Source: Oligoflexia bacterium
GTDB taxonomy: Bacteria > Bdellovibrionota > UBA1018
NCBI GenBank assembly: GCA_023701205.1
Contig: JAMPXJ010000016.1
Span: 1 to 64,000 of the forward strand
Length of the DNA stretch: 64,000 nt
Reading direction: 5' to 3'
The stretch's first letter is position 1. Each line of letters starts with the position of its first letter. The notes beneath the pieces are model-generated. The model was not told where the DNA came from, made no database searches, and was given only the letters and a program-made list of their open reading frames with translations. Shown piece after piece: positions 59,845 through 64,000 of the stretch. The translations under genes and the position numbers were made by a program.

Positions 59845-60893
59845 AGTCCCCAGCCGACGCTGCAGGTGAGCGACTCCGAAGAGACGGAATGGGCGGCGGA
59901 CGCCCTGAAGCGCAACGAGGCGAAATCCAGCGAAACCGACAGCGCCTTTCCGGCTCCCCGGACGCTTTCCCACTCCAGGCCGGCCGCGAGCTCGCGCTCC
60001 TGAAGCTCGATCAGGCGGGGCTCCTTGGAAACAGGAACGTATTTCATATGGAATCCAACGCTCGAGCCGGCACCCAGGTTCTTGCGCAGCGAAGGATAGA
60101 GCTGCGGATACAACAGATGGCTGTAGCCGAAAGCATTGCCGGTCACGAACATATGGGCGAAGTACAGGCCGCCTGAAAGAGAGAGGCTCCAGCTCGCGCC
60201 GCCAAGCGCCTCGGGAAGCGGCATCGCATAGCCGCCCCGGAGATTGATCCCGAGGAAGCGCACCGCATGGTCGGCGGGTCCTCCGCTCAGCGGCTGACTG
60301 AGATAGAGATTCCCGCCCGCGTTCCAGCGGGAATCCCCGAATCGATGGGTGGCCGCGACCTTCACGGTCGCCGAGAGAAGGCGGAAATCAGCCAAGCCGT
60401 CTTCCCGATAGCGCAGCCAGGTCGCTCCCAACGCGACCCGAGGCCGGGCGAGCGCCCGTCCGAGCTCCTTCTCGCGAAAGCGCTCCCAGGCGTCGAAGTC
60501 GACGATGAATGCCTGGCTCTCGGCGGAATGGGCGCCGATCGCGAGAAACTCGAGGGATTGCTCGCGCGCCCGGAGCGGGATCTCGAAGCGGAATTCCCCC
60601 TCGGATTCTCCCGCGATGAACTGGGCTTCGCTCAGGGCGAGGTTCCAGCCCGGACGCTTGAACTTCCCGCGAATGACTGCCACGGGACGGGGGATCCCCT
60701 CGGCCCACTCCGTTCGTACCTCGAGCCGGTCCGGCCGATCGAAGCTCAGGCCGTTGATGGCGGCGCCCTCCCCGTCCAGGTCCCGCGGGACCTCGCGCAA
60801 CGAGGCCAGGTAGGGGCTCTGCTCCGCCCGGACCGGTGCGGCCGCGCACGCCAGCATCAGAAAAAACATCGTCAAGGAGGCCTGCGCTCTCAT
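59841..60893 (-). CDS. Outer-membrane beta-barrel protein (module D)
   Basis: This 350-residue exported protein (signal peptide MRAQASLTMFFLMLACAAAP) ends in the same 200-residue barrel as the other modules: RFLGINLRGGYAMPLPE, SGGLYFAHMFVTGNAFGYSHL, YPQLYPSLRKNL and MKYVPVSKEPRL. It differs at the N-terminus: the fibronectin-III-like domains are replaced by about 140 residues of beta-strand-rich sequence. Its ATG overlaps the stop of the SpoIIE gene (ATGA), so here the barrel is coupled to the phosphatase rather than to FecR. Confidence 0.78.
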   Translation of the reverse strand: MRAQASLTMFFLMLACAAAPVRAEQSPYLASLREVPRDLDGEGAAINGLSFDRPDRLEVRTEWAEGIPRPVAVIRGKFKRPGWNLALSEAQFIAGESEGEFRFEIPLRAREQSLEFLAIGAHSAESQAFIVDFDAWERFREKELGRALARPRVALGATWLRYREDGLADFRLLSATVKVAATHRFGDSRWNAGGNLYLSQPLSGGPADHAVRFLGINLRGGYAMPLPEALGGASWSLSLSGGLYFAHMFVTGNAFGYSHLLYPQLYPSLRKNLGAGSSVGFHMKYVPVSKEPRLIELQERELAAGLEWESVRGAGKALSVSLDFASLRFRASAAHSVSSESLTCSVGWGL

Positions 60894-62788
60894 GCGCCGG
60901 CCTTTCCTTCGCCTGAAGCCGATCGCGACGATCGCACGGCGACCAGAAACGTGATGTCATCGAGCCGATCTCCCGGTGCGCTCCCCCAATGGCTCTCCAC
61001 GAGCGCGGAAAGCGTCGCGACGGCCTCGGCGCCGCGGGTTCCGGGAACCGCTACGCGGTCGCGGACTCTTTCGAGCAGAAGCCGTTTGGAAAGTCGCTGG
61101 TGATCGCGCGCGCGCGGCTCGAAAAGCCCGTCGGTATAAAGCAGGAGCGCCTCGCCGGGCTCCAGCCGCTTACGGACCTCCTTCCCGGGCTCGAAGCCCG
61201 GCAAGCCGAGCAACGCGTCTCCGTCAGGCTCGAGGATCGAATAGCCGTCCCCTCCGGGGGCGAACAGCACGGGAGCGCAATGCCCGTGATTCATTGCCCG
61301 GAAATCCCCGGTGCGCAGGTCGATGAGGCCGACGAAAAGCGACATCGACGAGTCGCTTCCGGCGGCGGCCAGCACCGCCGAATTCAGCTTCCGCACCAGC
61401 TCGCCAAGCGGCAGCTGCTCGAACTCCGGCATCACGCCCGAGCGGCGCTGCTCCTCGACGAAGATCGAATAGGCGCTATGCACCGACGCCGTCACGAGCG
61501 CCGCGGATACCCCGTGACCCAGGACGTCCCCGATGGCGACCAGAACCGTCTCGCCCAGGCGCGCGTAATTCCACCAGTCGCCCGCGCATTCGGTGGCAGG
61601 GAGTCCGCGCCCGGCGAGACTCAGGCCCGGATGCGCGAACTCGACCGCCGGAAAAAAATGATTCTGCACGTACTGAGCGGTCTCGAGCTCTTTTTCCATC
61701 CGCGCCTTTTGGGCGGTCTCCCGGAGAAGCTCCCGGATCCTGCCGGCCATGAGGTTGAAGGCGGAGGCGAGCGCGCCGAGCTCATCGCCGGCGACCCGGG
61801 TCTCGGGCACGCGCACGGTGAAATCGCCTTCACTCACCCTCCCCGTAGCCAGCCAGAGTTCCCGGATCCCGCGCGTCAGCCGTCTCACCAGGAGGAGCGT
61901 CAGTCCCAGGCTCAGCGAAAAGACGCTCCCGCCGAGCAGCAGGGATCGCCACTTGAGAACGGCGATCGCGGAATAGGCCAGCTCCTTGGGCACGAGCCGC
62001 ACCAGCAGCAGTCGATCCGAGGCGAGCTTGCGATGGCCCAGGATGAACTCCCGCCCGCCGATCGTCCGCTCGCGCACGCCCGAGCCGAACTCCGATCTCC
62101 AGAGATCCCGCACGACGGCCTCCGCTTCGGCTCCTTCCGGTCTGGGGCCCGAGGCCGACGCGCTTTGGAAGTGAACGGCCTGCCCCAGGGGATCGGTCAG
62201 GATCAGGTGGAATTCGCGATCCAGTCCATGCACGGGCTCGAGCGCCGGCTTGTACCAGGCCAAGAAGAAAGCGAGCGCTCCGGTGGAATCCGCCGTGGAC
62301 GCGGCGAGCGGAAGCCTGCCGTCGACCAGGTTTCCGAGCAGGGGCTTGCCGCCCCCCAGGCGTTGGGCGTTCCAGCCCTGCCTCGAGAGCTGGGAGGCGA
62401 GCTCTCCGGGATTTTCCCCGAGACTTCTGATGATCCGGGGCTTGCCGTCCTTTTCGAAGCGGAAGTACGCGACACTCTGAGTCCCTGCCGCGAGCAGCTT
62501 CTCGCGGAAAAGATCCTCCCCGAGCGCGGGCTCGAGCCTCCCCGCCACCGCCGAAAGGATCGCGACCCTCTCGGCCTGGCTGTCGAGCACCGTGGCCAGC
62601 TCGGACACGTTGGCGAAGTTGTGATCGTAAAGATACGAAACCTTGTCCTCGACCAGCAGCGCGGTCGAGGCGAGATGAGAAAGCCCCAGCCCCAGGACGA
62701 GCGAGCCCGCGACCAGCGCCGCGATGCGCGCGCGAATCGAGAAAAGCCAGGAGAAAAGCGACGGAAACGTCCGTGAGACGCGAGGCAT
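60890..62788 (-). CDS. HAMP-SpoIIE serine phosphatase with periplasmic sensor (module D)
   Basis: The start at 62788 gives 632 residues, like the paralogues; the frame is open to 62977 but that extension crosses the promoter. The plan is helix (ARIAALVAGSLVLGLGLSHL), periplasmic sensor, second helix (LLLGGSVFSLSLGLTLLLV), HAMP (LTRGIRELWLATGRVSEGDF), coiled coil, SpoIIE. Metal motifs are TECAGDWWNY, GDVLGHGVSAALV, LLYTDGLFE and LDDITFLVAV. GDVLGHG replaces the usual GDVTGHG. The cytoplasmic half is somewhat more divergent than in A to C. FecR D is divergent, 170 bases away. Confidence 0.92.
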   Translation of the reverse strand: MPRVSRTFPSLFSWLFSIRARIAALVAGSLVLGLGLSHLASTALLVEDKVSYLYDHNFANVSELATVLDSQAERVAILSAVAGRLEPALGEDLFREKLLAAGTQSVAYFRFEKDGKPRIIRSLGENPGELASQLSRQGWNAQRLGGGKPLLGNLVDGRLPLAASTADSTGALAFFLAWYKPALEPVHGLDREFHLILTDPLGQAVHFQSASASGPRPEGAEAEAVVRDLWRSEFGSGVRERTIGGREFILGHRKLASDRLLLVRLVPKELAYSAIAVLKWRSLLLGGSVFSLSLGLTLLLVRRLTRGIRELWLATGRVSEGDFTVRVPETRVAGDELGALASAFNLMAGRIRELLRETAQKARMEKELETAQYVQNHFFPAVEFAHPGLSLAGRGLPATECAGDWWNYARLGETVLVAIGDVLGHGVSAALVTASVHSAYSIFVEEQRRSGVMPEFEQLPLGELVRKLNSAVLAAAGSDSSMSLFVGLIDLRTGDFRAMNHGHCAPVLFAPGGDGYSILEPDGDALLGLPGFEPGKEVRKRLEPGEALLLYTDGLFEPRARDHQRLSKRLLLERVRDRVAVPGTRGAEAVATLSALVESHWGSAPGDRLDDITFLVAVRSSRSASGEGKAGA

Positions 62789-62813
62789 GGATCGTTCTGG
62801 GGTCCTCGGGACC

Positions 62814-62842
62814 TTATCGGCAGTCCGGGGCCCGGGTTTGAA
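62814..62842 (-). promoter_or_regulatory. Sigma-28-like promoter for SpoIIE D
   Basis: The minus strand reads TTCAA (62842-62838), 16 bases, and a perfect GCCGATAA (62821-62814). Unlike the other modules, 25 bases remain to the ATG, enough for a ribosome site (GAGGA). Confidence 0.6.
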
Positions 62843-62958
62843 TCGCGCGCGTCTCGATGACGACGCTTTTTTGACGGATCCGCGCCTATTCGCGCAAAAC
62901 AAACCCCGCGAAACGCATTTGAGGAAAAGCCCGGAAATGTCGATCCGGAAAGCGACCC

Positions 62959-64000
62959 ATGACAACGCGCACCGCACTCGACGATGTTTCCGGGATCGCC
63001 CTGGGAATTCTCCTCACGGTTTTCGGTTTGCTGGGGCTCTGCCTGCTCCAGGCGCCCGAGCTGTTTCCGGCGGCCTGGAGGTCTTCGACCCGGCTCACGC
63101 TTCATCCAAGCGCCCTGGGCACGATCGAACGCCGTGCGGGAGCCGTGAGACTGCGCCCTGCGAGCTCGCCCTTCTGGCACGACCTGGACTTCACGGTCTC
63201 CGTCTCGAGCGGAGACCGGGTCTTCACCGGACCCACGGGACGAGCCGCCCTGCTCTTGCCCAATGGCCAGGAGGCCGAGATCCTGCCCGATTCCCTGATC
63301 GCGCTCGAACCGGGCGCAACCGGTTTCTTCGACTTTGATTTCAGGCCGGTGCTTCGTCTCCAAAAGGGCCTGCTCCGCCTCAGGCTGCCGACCGGAACGG
63401 CCACCCGTCTGCGGATCGGCGAGCAAGATCGCGAGATCGCGCTCAAACCCCTCGAAGGCGCCGAAAAGCCGGAAAAACGCTGGATCGAGATCGCAACCGT
63501 TCCCGAAGACGCTTCGGGCCGGAATTTCACTCTCCAGTCGGAGAACCCCGTCGAGATCTCTCCGGCGGAAGGCGCGCCCGCATCCTCGACCCTCGTCAAG
63601 CCTGAGCCGGTCCGGATCCTCGCTCCCCAGGAAGGGACCCTTCTTTTCACGGCGGGCCAGCCGACGGAACTGCACTGGGAAATGCCTCAGTCGCACGCGA
63701 CTGAAATCGACATCTCGGGCCCCGAGGGCGAACTCCGCCTCGCTTCCCGACCCGAGGAGCGCACCCGCAGCGCGCGGTTGCGGCCCGGAGCCTATCGCTG
63801 GAGAATCCGGGCCGGCGACTACGCCAGCCCGTGGACCGCATTTCAGCTCCAGGCACTCGAGCCGCCTCGGCTCCTGGCGCCAAGCTCCGGCACGAGCCTC
63901 CCTGACCGGTCCGCCCTGCAGGAGGAGCTCTTCCTCTGGGAGCGGCTCCCGATGCAGCTGACTCCTGAGCTCGAGATCCTGAACGAAGCGAACGCGCCCC
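62959..64000 (+). CDS. Membrane-anchored FecR-domain protein, partial (module D)
   Basis: The ATG at 62959 follows GGAAAG. The frame runs without stop to the window edge, 347 codons. One N-terminal helix (IALGILLTVFGLLGLCLL) precedes a FecR domain: GAVRLRPASSPFWHDL, SSGDRVFTGPTG, EAEILPDSLIALEPG. From about 215 a fibronectin-like domain (ILAPQEGTLLFTAGQPTELHW, YRWRIRAGDYASPWTAF) and the beginning of another follow. It is longer than the other three FecR proteins, perhaps because the fibronectin domains missing from the module D barrel are attached here. The 3' end lies outside the window. Confidence 0.88.
   Translation, partial: MTTRTALDDVSGIALGILLTVFGLLGLCLLQAPELFPAAWRSSTRLTLHPSALGTIERRAGAVRLRPASSPFWHDLDFTVSVSSGDRVFTGPTGRAALLLPNGQEAEILPDSLIALEPGATGFFDFDFRPVLRLQKGLLRLRLPTGTATRLRIGEQDREIALKPLEGAEKPEKRWIEIATVPEDASGRNFTLQSENPVEISPAEGAPASSTLVKPEPVRILAPQEGTLLFTAGQPTELHWEMPQSHATEIDISGPEGELRLASRPEERTRSARLRPGAYRWRIRAGDYASPWTAFQLQALEPPRLLAPSSGTSLPDRSALQEELFLWERLPMQLTPELEILNEANAP

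Noticed and set aside
8-64000. Long open frames opposite real genes, for example 2596-4182 minus, 7651-9300 minus, 11846-13456 plus, 20993-22249 minus, 24192-25769 plus, 54987-56540 minus and 60989-62776 plus
   Set aside because: Their products are low-complexity (Arg, Gly, Ala and Glu-rich), have no family signature, signal peptide or ribosome site, and lie entirely over well-supported genes; they are a by-product of high GC.
25835-64000. FecR proteins as ordinary anti-sigma regulators of an ECF sigma factor
   Set aside because: There are only a few to about 15 residues before the single helix, so no cytoplasmic anti-sigma domain exists, and no sigma gene is adjacent.
1-64000. CRISPR arrays, tRNA or rRNA genes
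   Set aside because: I saw no direct-repeat/spacer pattern and no tRNA- or rRNA-like segment in the intergenic regions.

Overview
The window is GC-rich, densely coded Gram-negative DNA. Nearly every second gene encodes an exported protein: signal peptides, lipoboxes and beta-barrel outer-membrane proteins are common. Two TIGR02147-family regulators next to exported proteins beginning with an Ala-Arg-Gly-Gly stretch, together with PilT, many lipoproteins and no host-type signal, fit a predatory or environmental delta-type lineage such as Bdellovibrionota/Oligoflexia. This placement is an inference from gene content only.

Layout. 1-1600 is a decayed mobile-element scar: a resolvase HTH tail, a possibly broken exported gene and an IS481-type transposase remnant with a frameshift. 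1670-10669 holds exported proteins of unknown role: a DUF4105/HExxH protein, and two TIGR02147 regulators, one divergent from and one upstream of the Ala-Arg-Gly-Gly exported proteins. The tag glycosylase lies among them. 10673-20936 is mostly housekeeping on the minus strand: penicillin acylase, rhodanese, a cNMP-domain/AI-2E permease/barrel operon, then an operon of hexapeptide acyltransferase, TruC-like pseudouridine synthase, exported ParB-like protein, PilT and RlmM-like methyltransferase. A 117-bp near-palindrome separates these two operons.

21122-47257 and 58468-64000 hold the most striking content: four versions of one recurring module. Each has a HAMP-SpoIIE phosphatase with a periplasmic sensor, a membrane-anchored FecR-domain protein, and an outer-membrane barrel (with fibronectin-III-like domains in three copies). 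Copies A, C and D also have a large surface lipoprotein, either a right-handed beta-helix type or an ELWRSDGT-repeat type. Three STAS/zinc-ribbon antagonist proteins sit beside the modules. No RsbW-type kinase or sigma factor is visible in the window. The simplest reading is a family of parallel envelope-to-cytoplasm partner-switching pathways, each reading a different surface structure. Most SpoIIE genes, and two FecR genes, carry boxes resembling the -10 of sigma-28 promoters (GCCGATAA or GCCGAAAA) so close to the start codon that the mRNAs would be nearly leaderless.

Between the modules lie surface-glycan genes: three membrane-anchored hexapeptide acyltransferases (a fourth hexapeptide domain is fused to a GT2 glycosyltransferase), a GMC oxidoreductase, GT1 and GT4 glycosyltransferases, and an envelope-lipid ABC operon (LolA-like, barrel, ATPase, FtsX-type permease) that ends in a STAS gene. 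Four of these glycan genes (30489, 35606, 40570 minus, 57233) share a 5' architecture: a TTGAC-type promoter followed by two hairpins with a pyrimidine-rich 3' bulge. The sequences differ but the pairing is kept, which suggests an undescribed cis-regulatory RNA.

51351-58462 also holds a ThiF-like E1 enzyme divergent from a nitroreductase-like protein, a glyoxalase and an ABC-F ATPase. The last gene, a FecR protein, runs off the window.
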